Shown here in pieces: positions 1 to 6,600 of a DNA stretch of 64,000 nt; within the stretch, counting starts at the first letter, position 1, and every line of letters begins with the position of its first letter. The stretch comes from SVFI01 sp045588655 (GTDB lineage Bacteria; Bacillota; Clostridia; Lachnospirales; Lachnospiraceae): the NCBI GenBank assembly GCA_045588655.1, contig JAZNEP010000049.1, positions 26,208-90,207 of the forward strand, in the 5' to 3' direction. The notes beneath the pieces were generated by a model, which did no database searches, was not told the origin of the DNA, and saw only the letters and a program-made list of their open reading frames with translations. A program made the position numbers and the translations under genes.

Positions 1-3000
1 CAAAGTTCACACTTCTGTTTTCATCCGACAACTCACTCATGATACGGTCTACGATGGTATCATATTCCACATTCGTAAGCACTTCACCAGACTTCTTCAC
101 AGAAATACTTCCCTTTACCGGAGTATTCTCTGCCACTACTTCAATCACAGCTTCACCGTCTGCATCCTCCTCAATCTGTACTGTACCATCCTTGGTAATG
201 ACAAATGGATAAGTTTCATTGGAAAGCAGATAACCTTCCGGAGCCATAATCTCTTCCACAGCATAATTACCATACTTCATACGCAATGGTGTTGTGACGG
301 TTCCTGTTTCGTCTGTGGTAAACTCAGAGATTTTCTTATCTCCAACTTTCTGTTCCACATACTGGTCTGTGTCCGTATTCTTAATCTTAAATGTTACATT
401 TGGAAGCAAAATCGTTCTTCCGCTTTCTGCGTCCTTTTTCACAATACGGATATAAGCCTTAAACGGAGCATCATTCAACACCCTCCAAGCCTGCGGTGTT
501 CTAGAATCTTCTGTGATATTCACAGTAAAATCTTCCGTCTTGTGCAAATCCTTTGGTACTTTTGTTTCTTTCACAAGATATTTACCAAATGGTAATTCCT
601 TAGAAACTGCATATCCCTTATCATCGGTCACAAGCACATCATAGGTTGTTGCTTTATCCCAGCCCACTTTATCAATCTCTGACTGTAACTTAACAGTAAA
701 CTCAGCACCCTTGACATAATCTGTCTGTGTATCCGAACCATCGGTTGAAATCTTTATAATTTCAAATGCCTGCTGTTTTACTGTCTCAATCACTTTTCGA
801 TTAAGTGAGATATTCTTATGCGTGTTTGTAGCTTCATTGAAGTTTACCGGATAAGTTGTCGTGTCAAGCTGATAACCATAGCTTTCCTTAATCTCTTTAA
901 TATGGTACTTTCCATAATAAAGATTGCCGAAGTTAAAGTTGCCGTCCTTATCAGTTTTTACAGTTGCAAGTAAAGCTCCTGCATTTGCCTTTGCTCCAGT
1001 GCTGACAAACTCTGTCCCCTTTGTGGAAGTGATATTATCATCTCCACTATACGAGACTACACCTCTTCCATCTGGATAGGTAATCGTTTCTGTTGCGTAC
1101 AGACCATAAAGCGCACCTTCTAACTTAGCATCACCCTGCGGTTTCTTTCCTGTTTTTTTGTCCTCCTTTGTAGCTGTCACATCGCAACGGACTGGAGTGT
1201 TTGTCACCTTAAGAATTGCAAACTCGCCATAATTTGGTGTAACCGTCCATACTGTGCCATCATCACGATAACCATCCGGAACTACTACTTCTTTCACATA
1301 GTAGTAGTCCTGTGTTTTTACAAACTTCTGTGACGCTGCAATCTGCAAATCTTCATCATAATAAAATATCGGAACCTCCGTCACTCCATCTCCATTCATC
1401 GAAGTTCTTTGTGTACAAGCCGCATCATTAAACACCGCAAAACCTGCACCCTTTACGAATACACCAGACTTGGAATCTGTTTTCTGAACCATAACACCAA
1501 CCGGCTCAGGAATCTCATTAACATCTAATGTCTTACCCTGCTGAATCACTTTTCCCTCTGCATCATACAAGGTAAAGTATTCCAAGCCAATCGGATAAAT
1601 GGTTTCATCCAATTTATAGCCTTTTGGTGCTCTTATCTCTTTCAGATAATAAGTTGCCTCTGTCAATATCTCCACATCGGAAGCCACCAAACCATCCGCT
1701 TTTGTAGGCGATAGCTTACACAATAAATCCGTACAAGCGGCATCTTCATAGAGATAATAAGTTGCACCTTCAACTGGCTTTCCGTCATAGGTATTCGTTT
1801 TCTTCAGCGAAAAACTACCCAGCTTAAAGTTTGATGTTACTCGTACAGTAGCCTGAGCCGACTCTACATCTTCAAAGGTTTCAAGAAATGTGATTTTCTG
1901 CTGTGATACTACTGTCGGTGTCCACTTACGTCCACCCTTTTCATTCGAGTAAGCCTTTGCCTTTACCTTAATTGTGCTTCCATTTGCCTGAATCTTTGCA
2001 AGTGCTTCCGCATTACAATAAAGATAAAAGTTTGAAGAAGCCTTACTTGCATCCGTTTGTGCAACACAAATATCATACTTCTTAAGATCATCTGGATTTT
2101 CAATCTCACTGGCATCTGTCTTAATCTCGCCAACCGTCAGACCGGATGGTGCACCTGTAATCGTGTACTTTACATTCGTAATACTACCAGACTTGGTACG
2201 CACGAATTTATCCGCACTTCGATACAAACCATCTCCCATATCCTTCCACTCACTTTTCTTAGGTGAAATGGAATATGTGATGGACTTTGTCAGACCATTA
2301 TCCGCATACTCTGAACTATCACATTTCTTTGCATCTTCAACGAGTGAAGCAATCTTTTTATACACGTTGCTTCCATCATTATAATAGCTTAATCCAACCT
2401 CACCATTCAAAACGTGAATTGCAGCACTCGTAATGAAGTAATCTGCGTTTGCAGAACCTGCCGAATACTTATCATTATGACAAGTACCACCTAATGTTCT
2501 CGCACCATTCACAAGACAGTAGGTAATTTCAGGTTGCACCTTTGAACTGGAAGCCGACACACTACCACTCGTTGTATTCTTATTAAGGTCCATGCAGAAT
2601 ACTAAGCACTTATAATAATCTCCACTTGTAGAAATATACTTCACACCCATTCTTCTGCCACAGTATGACACATATCCGCTGTAAGAAACCTTCATACTGT
2701 CATCGGCAGTTGCCGAAGCCTTTAGCACCGATACTGAAGACATCATAATTCGTAATGGTTCTTCCGATTCTACAATCTCACCTTTCGCCAGCTCTCCTTC
2801 CTCTGGCTCTCCTTCTTCACTCTCTGTTGCATCACCAGACGCAGTATTTTCAGATACTGTTTCCGGTTCACGCACCGAAATCACACGATGAACCAAATAT
2901 GCTTCTTTACCACTTACTGGTGTAACCTTGTAATAAGTGTCATACTCACCTACTACAGTTCCATCAAAGCTACCTTTATCGGCATAGTAGGATACGTCCA

Positions 3001-3265
3001 CTCTGGTTTCATCAAAGGATAATCCGTCTCTGCTCTCAATCACGTCAAATCCATAATTGACAGCAACAATAATGTCCTCCGCCACTACTACTTCATCTGC
3101 TTCCAAGTCTGTTCGCACTGTGGCATCATATACCTTTAATTCCTCTGTATCAGCCTCATTTACGTCTGAAGCAAATACCATTGAGCCATTCGGTGGCATA
3201 ACTGCGCAAAGGCTTAAAATGACCGCCATAAGCATAGCTGTTATTCGTTTCTTTTTCTTATTCAT
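1..3265 (-). CDS. Cna-B/SpaA-type repeat surface protein with thioester-like N-terminal domain (C-terminus cut by window edge)
   Basis: About 1,088 residues are visible and the frame stays open to the left edge. The start at 3265 follows a GAAAGGACG ribosome binding site. Residues 1–32 form a signal peptide (basic KKKKR, hydrophobic core, then SMVFA). Residues about 60–150 are acidic linker. Around residues 195–330 is a Cys-rich domain with an FCMDLNK motif, like the thioester domains of Gram-positive adhesins. Cna-B-type domains then begin near residues 478, 592, 693, 832, 940 and 1055; they show the family's starts (VKKxD, VQKTD) and the YxxKExxxPxGY ending that carries isopeptide chemistry. 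A sortase motif would lie outside the window. Such proteins are common cargo of conjugative elements in gut Clostridia; a role in attachment or mating contact is inference. Confidence 0.85.
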   Translation of the reverse strand, partial: MNKKKKRITAMLMAVILSLCAVMPPNGSMVFASDVNEADTEELKVYDATVRTDLEADEVVVAEDIIVAVNYGFDVIESRDGLSFDETRVDVSYYADKGSFDGTVVGEYDTYYKVTPVSGKEAYLVHRVISVREPETVSENTASGDATESEEGEPEEGELAKGEIVESEEPLRIMMSSVSVLKASATADDSMKVSYSGYVSYCGRRMGVKYISTSGDYYKCLVFCMDLNKNTTSGSVSASSSKVQPEITYCLVNGARTLGGTCHNDKYSAGSANADYFITSAAIHVLNGEVGLSYYNDGSNVYKKIASLVEDAKKCDSSEYADNGLTKSITYSISPKKSEWKDMGDGLYRSADKFVRTKSGSITNVKYTITGAPSGLTVGEIKTDASEIENPDDLKKYDICVAQTDASKASSNFYLYCNAEALAKIQANGSTIKVKAKAYSNEKGGRKWTPTVVSQQKITFLETFEDVESAQATVRVTSNFKLGSFSLKKTNTYDGKPVEGATYYLYEDAACTDLLCKLSPTKADGLVASDVEILTEATYYLKEIRAPKGYKLDETIYPIGLEYFTLYDAEGKVIQQGKTLDVNEIPEPVGVMVQKTDSKSGVFVKGAGFAVFNDAACTQRTSMNGDGVTEVPIFYYDEDLQIAASQKFVKTQDYYYVKEVVVPDGYRDDGTVWTVTPNYGEFAILKVTNTPVRCDVTATKEDKKTGKKPQGDAKLEGALYGLYATETITYPDGRGVVSYSGDDNITSTKGTEFVSTGAKANAGALLATVKTDKDGNFNFGNLYYGKYHIKEIKESYGYQLDTTTYPVNFNEATNTHKNISLNRKVIETVKQQAFEIIKISTDGSDTQTDYVKGAEFTVKLQSEIDKVGWDKATTYDVLVTDDKGYAVSKELPFGKYLVKETKVPKDLHKTEDFTVNITEDSRTPQAWRVLNDAPFKAYIRIVKKDAESGRTILLPNVTFKIKNTDTDQYVEQKVGDKKISEFTTDETGTVTTPLRMKYGNYAVEEIMAPEGYLLSNETYPFVITKDGTVQIEEDADGEAVIEVVAENTPVKGSISVKKSGEVLTNVEYDTIVDRIMSELSDENRSVNF

Positions 3266-3321
3266 AAACATCGTCCTTTCCATTGATTTGCTGCGACATC
3301 TTCCCTGCCAACTCACACAAT

Positions 3322-3345
3322 GCCGGAAAGAACTATTTTTCCGGC
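3322..3345 (-). other. Perfect 8-bp stem-loop in the surface-protein leader
   Basis: GCCGGAAA at 3322–3329 pairs with TTTCCGGC at 3338–3345. The hairpin is not followed by a T run, so it is not a terminator. Its 5' half on the minus strand can instead pair with ACCGGCTT upstream of the neighbouring terminator, which makes a switch possible. Confidence 0.5.
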
Positions 3346-3356
3346 TTTCTGTGCAA

Positions 3357-3383
3357 GAAAAAAGACGCGCCTATTGGCACGTC
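3357..3383 (-). terminator. Leader terminator upstream of the surface-protein gene
   Basis: On the minus strand GACGTGCC, an AATA loop and GGCGCGTC form an 8-bp stem with one G·U pair, followed by six T. It lies between the 32-residue small ORF and the surface-protein start, so read-through is needed for transcription from the ParMR side to reach the surface gene. Confidence 0.7.
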
Positions 3384-3423
3384 TCCTTACCCATAAGCCG
3401 GTTCGCATCCCGGTCTTCCCTTA

Positions 3424-3522
3424 TTAAATTGCCATTCGTCTATGGTATGCTAACATACGTCCCATACGACGAATATCAAAATGATACATCTTTTCAAAGT
3501 ATCTTAGCATTCTCTTTTCCAT
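3424..3522 (-). CDS. Small basic protein, 32 residues
   Basis: A short ORF preceded by a near-perfect AGGAGGTGA ribosome binding site, seven bases before its ATG. The product is rich in Arg, Met and aromatic residues (it contains DIRRMGRMLAYHRRMAI) and has no signal peptide or membrane segment. It follows the ParR-like gene by 23 bases and precedes a terminator hairpin, so it could be a real small protein or a leader peptide that controls the downstream surface-protein gene. I do not recognise the family. The strong ribosome binding site is the main argument that it is translated. Confidence 0.55.
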   Translation of the reverse strand: MEKRMLRYFEKMYHFDIRRMGRMLAYHRRMAI

Positions 3523-3545
3523 TAACCTCACCTCCTATTTTTGAA

Positions 3546-3986
3546 TCAGCTCCACTTCATAATGTCCTCCATCATTTCATCTGTTGGTGCATTTTCTGGA
3601 ATATCATTATCTTTATCAGCAGAAACTGACAGATTAATTTGTGGCACGGAACTAATTTGTTGTGTTCCAATATTAAAACTATTCAAGCCTGCTTTCATAA
3701 AAACAGCAAGAAACTCCTGATACAATTCCATTCGAATTTCACTCTTTATTTGTTCTAATCTCGTCTCCAATTCTTTCTCAGTAACACCACCATTGCTTCC
3801 AGACAAAAACGGACTATTCTCTGCATTCATACCATTGATATATGCATCAATCGCATTTTTAATGAACTTATTCCTAGACTTATGAATGTCTAAATTCAAT
3901 TCATTAAGAGCTTTATATAAGCGTCTATCACGTTCATCTACTAAAGAAAAACGTACGATTGCCTGCACGCTGTCTTTTCTAGCCAT
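3546..3986 (-). CDS. ParR-like DNA-binding adaptor, 146 residues
   Basis: It begins MARKDSVQAIVRFSLVDERD and continues into a segment with an arrangement like a ribbon-helix-helix fold (a strand with alternating hydrophobics, then two helices around residues 15–55, KNAIDAYINGM). The C-terminal half is coiled-coil and polar, ending in an acidic tail. Its gene starts 12 bases after the actin-like ParM gene, the standard order of type II segregation loci. In those systems ParR binds the centromere and caps the ParM filament. The assignment rests on size, fold pattern and neighbour; sequence similarity to known ParR proteins is too low for me to be sure. Confidence 0.6.
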   Translation of the reverse strand: MARKDSVQAIVRFSLVDERDRRLYKALNELNLDIHKSRNKFIKNAIDAYINGMNAENSPFLSGSNGGVTEKELETRLEQIKSEIRMELYQEFLAVFMKAGLNSFNIGTQQISSVPQINLSVSADKDNDIPENAPTDEMMEDIMKWS

Positions 3987-3998
3987 ACGCTCCTCCTA

Positions 3999-4919
3999 TC
4001 ATTCCTTAGTTAATACTCTCTCCAAGTAATGCTTTGCTAAATACTCATAACCTTTCGCATTTGCTCTTACATCATCAATATAGGAAATGTTCTGTCGGTT
4101 CATTTCACCATACCTTTTCATTACTCCTGCTCCACCACCTACAAAAGTTATCGGTGTAAGTTCCATGTTATAACCAAGTTCACGAATGTTATAGTAAATC
4201 TGCTGACAATACTCGCGTAATTTATTCTCAATAATCACACGATATTTCTCCGGCAAGTGTTCTGCGCCATTCAAAATAACTTGTAAGATATCATGTTCAT
4301 CAATCTCCTCATTAAGTTGTTTCACACATTCCTTATTAATTTCCTTCATGCAAGTAATAATACCATGCGGTTGTGTAATACATACTGACTCATCCGGCGA
4401 ACGGTTGATAATCGGCATAATATCTACAGTCCAACTTCCAATATCTACCACTAACTGTTTCTGTGGGAAGAGATATAATCTGTCAGCTACTGCTCCATAA
4501 CACTGCGGATATACCGAAATGCGTTCGATTGTAATATGATAATTTCTTTTCTCATACTTGAATGTCACGCCTTTGTTCTGACTCAGATATTTAATAAAAT
4601 CATCTTTCTCCTCACCAAAACGTGTCAGCGGAAGTCCGACTGCAAGAAATACTCCTGCCTTTTGAACCTTTCTAATCGAAAGCTCTTTTGCAATAGCGGC
4701 TAAAGTAAGTAGATAGTAATTTTCATCCTCAACCTTTGTAGATTTTACTTCTAACCTTTTTCCGCCAATTTTATAAATTTTACCATTGTACTCAAGCGTA
4801 TCGTTATACATCGCTGGAGCTGTAGAAATTTCTTTAACACCTGAAGTAAACACTTCATGAAATGTTTTCATGTTTGCCCAACCATGATCAATACCTAATA
4901 CGATTGTATTTTTATCCAT
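3999..4919 (-). CDS. ParM/StbA-type actin-like segregation ATPase, 306 residues
   Basis: This is an actin-fold ATPase. The phosphate-1 loop is seen as GIDHGWANMKT at residues 9–19, the phosphate-2 loop as VVDIGSWTVD near residue 160, and the adenosine motif as TFVGGGAG near residue 258. Length fits the ParM/Alp family (about 300–330). In plasmids and conjugative elements such proteins polymerise to push DNA copies apart; in an integrated element it probably keeps the excised circle stable. The start follows GAAGGAGATG. It is the first gene of a ParM–ParR–small ORF series, and the non-coding region in front of it is a candidate centromere. Confidence 0.85.
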   Translation of the reverse strand: MDKNTIVLGIDHGWANMKTFHEVFTSGVKEISTAPAMYNDTLEYNGKIYKIGGKRLEVKSTKVEDENYYLLTLAAIAKELSIRKVQKAGVFLAVGLPLTRFGEEKDDFIKYLSQNKGVTFKYEKRNYHITIERISVYPQCYGAVADRLYLFPQKQLVVDIGSWTVDIMPIINRSPDESVCITQPHGIITCMKEINKECVKQLNEEIDEHDILQVILNGAEHLPEKYRVIIENKLREYCQQIYYNIRELGYNMELTPITFVGGGAGVMKRYGEMNRQNISYIDDVRANAKGYEYLAKHYLERVLTKE

Positions 4920-5415
4920 AAAATCATCTCCTTCATTTTTGTTGTAATATTATTTCAACATATATGGGTTTTATAATTAAAATAATAAGTATGTGTACGC
5001 CTACTAATCATAGTCCCTCTAACGCCCCGTACACATGGGAATTGCAAATAAGTAGCTTTCGCTTCACGACGCCCTACACTGTAGCACTATCTCCTCTATT
5101 GCCATTTCGAGGATAAGGACTTTCGCCCTCTGTGGTTTATTATCCTTCTGCAATACCCTTTACCCTTTTACCAAGCCTACATCCTGTTTCTCGTTCTTCA
5201 TTTCTCAATCCATCGAACTACTAATGTGAAAACAGTGATAAACAACTCTACCGGAGAGTACCCCAGAATTTTTACTTTGCATAATTGCACCAAATTATGG
5301 ATTTGCAATTGATATTCAGTTGTAATGTCCTTATCAATCGGACAATCACATTCTATATCAAATACCTAACAATCTAAAGGGACTACACTGGTGCATTTTT
5401 TTAAAATCGAACCAA
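4920..5415. other. Structured non-coding region between the ParM gene and the excisionase-like genes
   Basis: No ORF is convincing here. The stretch is dense in inverted repeats: a 9-bp stem (4991–4999 with 5028–5036), two short stems closed by GAAA loops on the minus strand (5054–5063 and 5117–5128), CTAC/GTAG at 5074–5084, a 7-bp stem 5110–5116 with 5140–5146, and a 7-bp palindrome at 5280–5299. Candidates are a structured RNA, the ParR-binding centromere, or an origin of transfer. The sequence alone does not decide. Confidence 0.5.
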
Positions 5416-5688
5416 TTATTGGTTTTTTTTACTTCTTTCCTCTTTAATTCTTTTATACACATGTTTAGGTAGTGGTACTGGTTCTTCACGAAACTGCTCA
5501 ATAAACGCCTCAAATATCTCCGTATTCACTAATGCGGTTGCACCAATTTTATATACAGCTCCTGCTTCTCTTGCAAAACTCATAAAAGTCGTTTTCCCCA
5601 TCCCGTATATAATTTTACCTTCTGCTGCATTAACATATTTTTTCATAACTTCTTTTGTATCTGAATAACACTTATACGAATATGACAT
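5416..5688 (-). CDS. Excisionase-like small protein (DUF6462-like), 90 residues
   Basis: It contains one copy of a domain shared with its two neighbours: a basic start, a central IIYGMGKTTFMSFAREAGAV segment and an ending with VNTEIFEAFIEQF. The pattern YxxG..xFxxxAxxAGAVYKI resembles the winged-helix excisionase/MerR N-terminal fold, and I recall such proteins in Lachnospiraceae elements as DUF6462. The start follows AGGAAGATTAG, located inside the end of the preceding gene, so translation is coupled. A role in excision or in regulating transfer is inferred from size and context. Confidence 0.65.
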   Translation of the reverse strand: MSYSYKCYSDTKEVMKKYVNAAEGKIIYGMGKTTFMSFAREAGAVYKIGATALVNTEIFEAFIEQFREEPVPLPKHVYKRIKEERSKKNQ

Positions 5689-5689
5689 T

Positions 5690-6136
5690 CTAATCTTCCT
5701 TTCTCCATAATGGATTTTTCATAGGTACTCGTTCTTCACGAAATTGCTCTATATATTCATCAAATAATTCTAAGCTAACAAACACTGAACCATTGATTTT
5801 ATACACAGCTCCTGCCGCTCTCGCCATTTCAATAAAGCGATGATGCCCAATGCTATAAATAATTGAACCTTCGCCTACTCGTACCAACTTCTTTTGAACA
5901 TACTTTCCAGAATTAGGAACTTTATAAATATGCTTCATATATTCCTCCAATCTCTTCTTACTAATCAATACAATTCTACTAAATTTGTAGACTGCACCTG
6001 CCGCCGAAGCAAATATCATCAATTCTTCTAGATTCATAGAGAAATATTCCATCGCATCTTCTGAACGTAAAAACCTTTTATTAATACCTTCATTATGTAC
6101 ATATTCTCTGACTGTTTGGTGGAGTATTGTAGCCAT
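5690..6136 (-). CDS. Two-domain excisionase-like protein (DUF6462-like), 148 residues
   Basis: The protein holds two tandem copies of the domain that is single in the flanking genes. Copy one spans about residues 15–70 (MEYFSMNLEELMIFASAAGA) and copy two residues 75–140 (SIIYSIGHHRFIEMARAAGA, then LELFDEYIEQF). The C-terminal copy shares the FREERVPM ending with the FREEPVPL of the 90-residue neighbour, which suggests recent duplication and fusion. The gene starts one base after the stop of the 75-residue gene, with its GGAGGGG ribosome binding site inside that gene. It probably binds DNA; the targets are unknown. Confidence 0.65.
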   Translation of the reverse strand: MATILHQTVREYVHNEGINKRFLRSEDAMEYFSMNLEELMIFASAAGAVYKFSRIVLISKKRLEEYMKHIYKVPNSGKYVQKKLVRVGEGSIIYSIGHHRFIEMARAAGAVYKINGSVFVSLELFDEYIEQFREERVPMKNPLWRKED

Positions 6137-6137
6137 G

Positions 6138-6365
6138 TCACCCCTCCTTATCTTGTTCTACTTTAAATCGCTCTAAATATGAATCTAGTATTTCAGTATT
6201 AACTAATACCAACTGATTAATCTTGTATATTGCCCCTGCTGCTTTTGCAATTTCTTGAAACTTTGAAATTCCAATAGAATAAAGTTCTACCCCCTCCTTA
6301 TAACGAATAAACTTTTTCTTATTTTCTCTTGCCTCTTTATAAGAAAATCTTCCTGCTTCATCCAT
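6138..6365 (-). CDS. Excisionase-like small protein (DUF6462-like), 75 residues
   Basis: First gene of the three-gene coupled set. It has one copy of the domain: IRYKEGVELYSIGISKFQEI at residues 20–39, then AGAIYKINQLVLVNTEILDSYLERF. Of the set it looks closest to the family form as I recall it. A GGAGGAATG ribosome binding site sets the start. The set lies next to the presumed end of the element, where excisionase genes are often found. A terminator-like hairpin separates its promoter from the gene, which suggests controlled read-through. Confidence 0.7.
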   Translation of the reverse strand: MDEAGRFSYKEARENKKKFIRYKEGVELYSIGISKFQEIAKAAGAIYKINQLVLVNTEILDSYLERFKVEQDKEG

Positions 6366-6395
6366 AAATCATTCCTCCTTATTTTTTCTGTAACG

Positions 6396-6434
6396 CAAAA
6401 AGGACATCTTCTAAATTACTTTAGAAAATGTCCT
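6396..6434 (-). terminator. Attenuator-type terminator upstream of the excisionase-like genes
   Basis: A 15-bp stem with one mismatch (AGGACATCTTCTAAA at 6401–6415 and its partner ending at 6434) is followed on the minus strand by five T. It lies 31 bases before the first start codon and downstream of the likely promoter, so it would stop transcription before the genes unless bypassed. There is no T run on the plus side. Confidence 0.7.
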
Positions 6435-6455
6435 AAAATAGTGCTTATGAAAATA

Positions 6456-6485
6456 ATATACGCATATTTCAATTCTTCAGACAAC
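6456..6485 (-). promoter_or_regulatory. Probable promoter of the excisionase-like genes
   Basis: On the minus strand TTGTCT, an 18-base spacer and TATATT resemble a sigma-A promoter. The -35 box overlaps one of the TTGTCT repeats thought to bind the integrase, so binding there could repress the promoter. Confidence 0.4.
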
Positions 6486-6544
6486 ATCATATTCATTCGT
6501 ATAGAATTGGTAAAATGTTGTCTTTTTGTTGTCTTTTAGACAAC
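6479..6544. repeat. Four TTGTCT/AGACAA repeats, candidate integrase arm sites
   Basis: AGACAACAT at 6479, TGTTGTCT at 6516 and 6527, and AGACAAC at 6538 give two direct and two inverted copies in 66 bases. Tyrosine recombinases of conjugative elements bind such arm repeats close to the element end. The spacing and position next to lysS fit; the protein that binds them is not in the window. Confidence 0.5.
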
Positions 6545-6552
6545 TCAGCCAC

Positions 6553-6600
6553 CGCAAACCCTTGATTTTGCGATGTTTTTTAGCTAAGGCTCTTCATCGT
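6553..6600. other. Candidate attachment-site junction at the lysS 3' end
   Basis: CGCAAA at 6553–6558 and TTTGCG at 6567–6572 form an inverted repeat around eight bases, just outside the lysS stop. The last lysS codons (6580–6600) would be the crossover core. The exact core can only be set by finding the matching direct repeat at the other end of the element. Confidence 0.4.

Larger units (their letters stand above)
1..6580. mobile_element. End fragment of an integrated conjugative-type element next to lysS
   Basis: The block from the left edge to the lysS stop codon is built of gene types typical of Firmicute integrative conjugative elements: a Cna-B surface protein, a ParM/ParR-like segregation pair and small excisionase-like proteins. 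The genes to the right are ordinary chromosomal housekeeping genes. The LysS protein ends in TMKSLS, different from the usual TMKPL-type end I recall for relatives, as expected if the element supplied the last codons. Four copies of the TTGTCT motif lie within 66 bases at the junction. No integrase, relaxase or coupling protein is visible, so the element class is inferred; the other end must lie beyond the left edge. Confidence 0.6.

Noticed and set aside
3380..3440. Possible cyclic-di-GMP riboswitch in the surface-protein leader
   Set aside because: CCGG-type stems are present, but the conserved core and receptor motifs of GEMM-I or II were not found.
3057..3629. 190-residue plus-strand open frame
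   Set aside because: It runs across the antisense of the surface-protein start, its leader hairpins and the ParR end; no ribosome binding site and low-complexity Ser/Thr composition.
4985..5150. Group II intron or RNase P fragment in the structured region
   Set aside because: A GAAAGTCC-like piece recalls RNase P, but neither a domain V hairpin nor the RNase P core order is present.
6366..6579. tRNA gene as the integration target
   Set aside because: No cloverleaf could be read at the junction; lysS is the only gene there.
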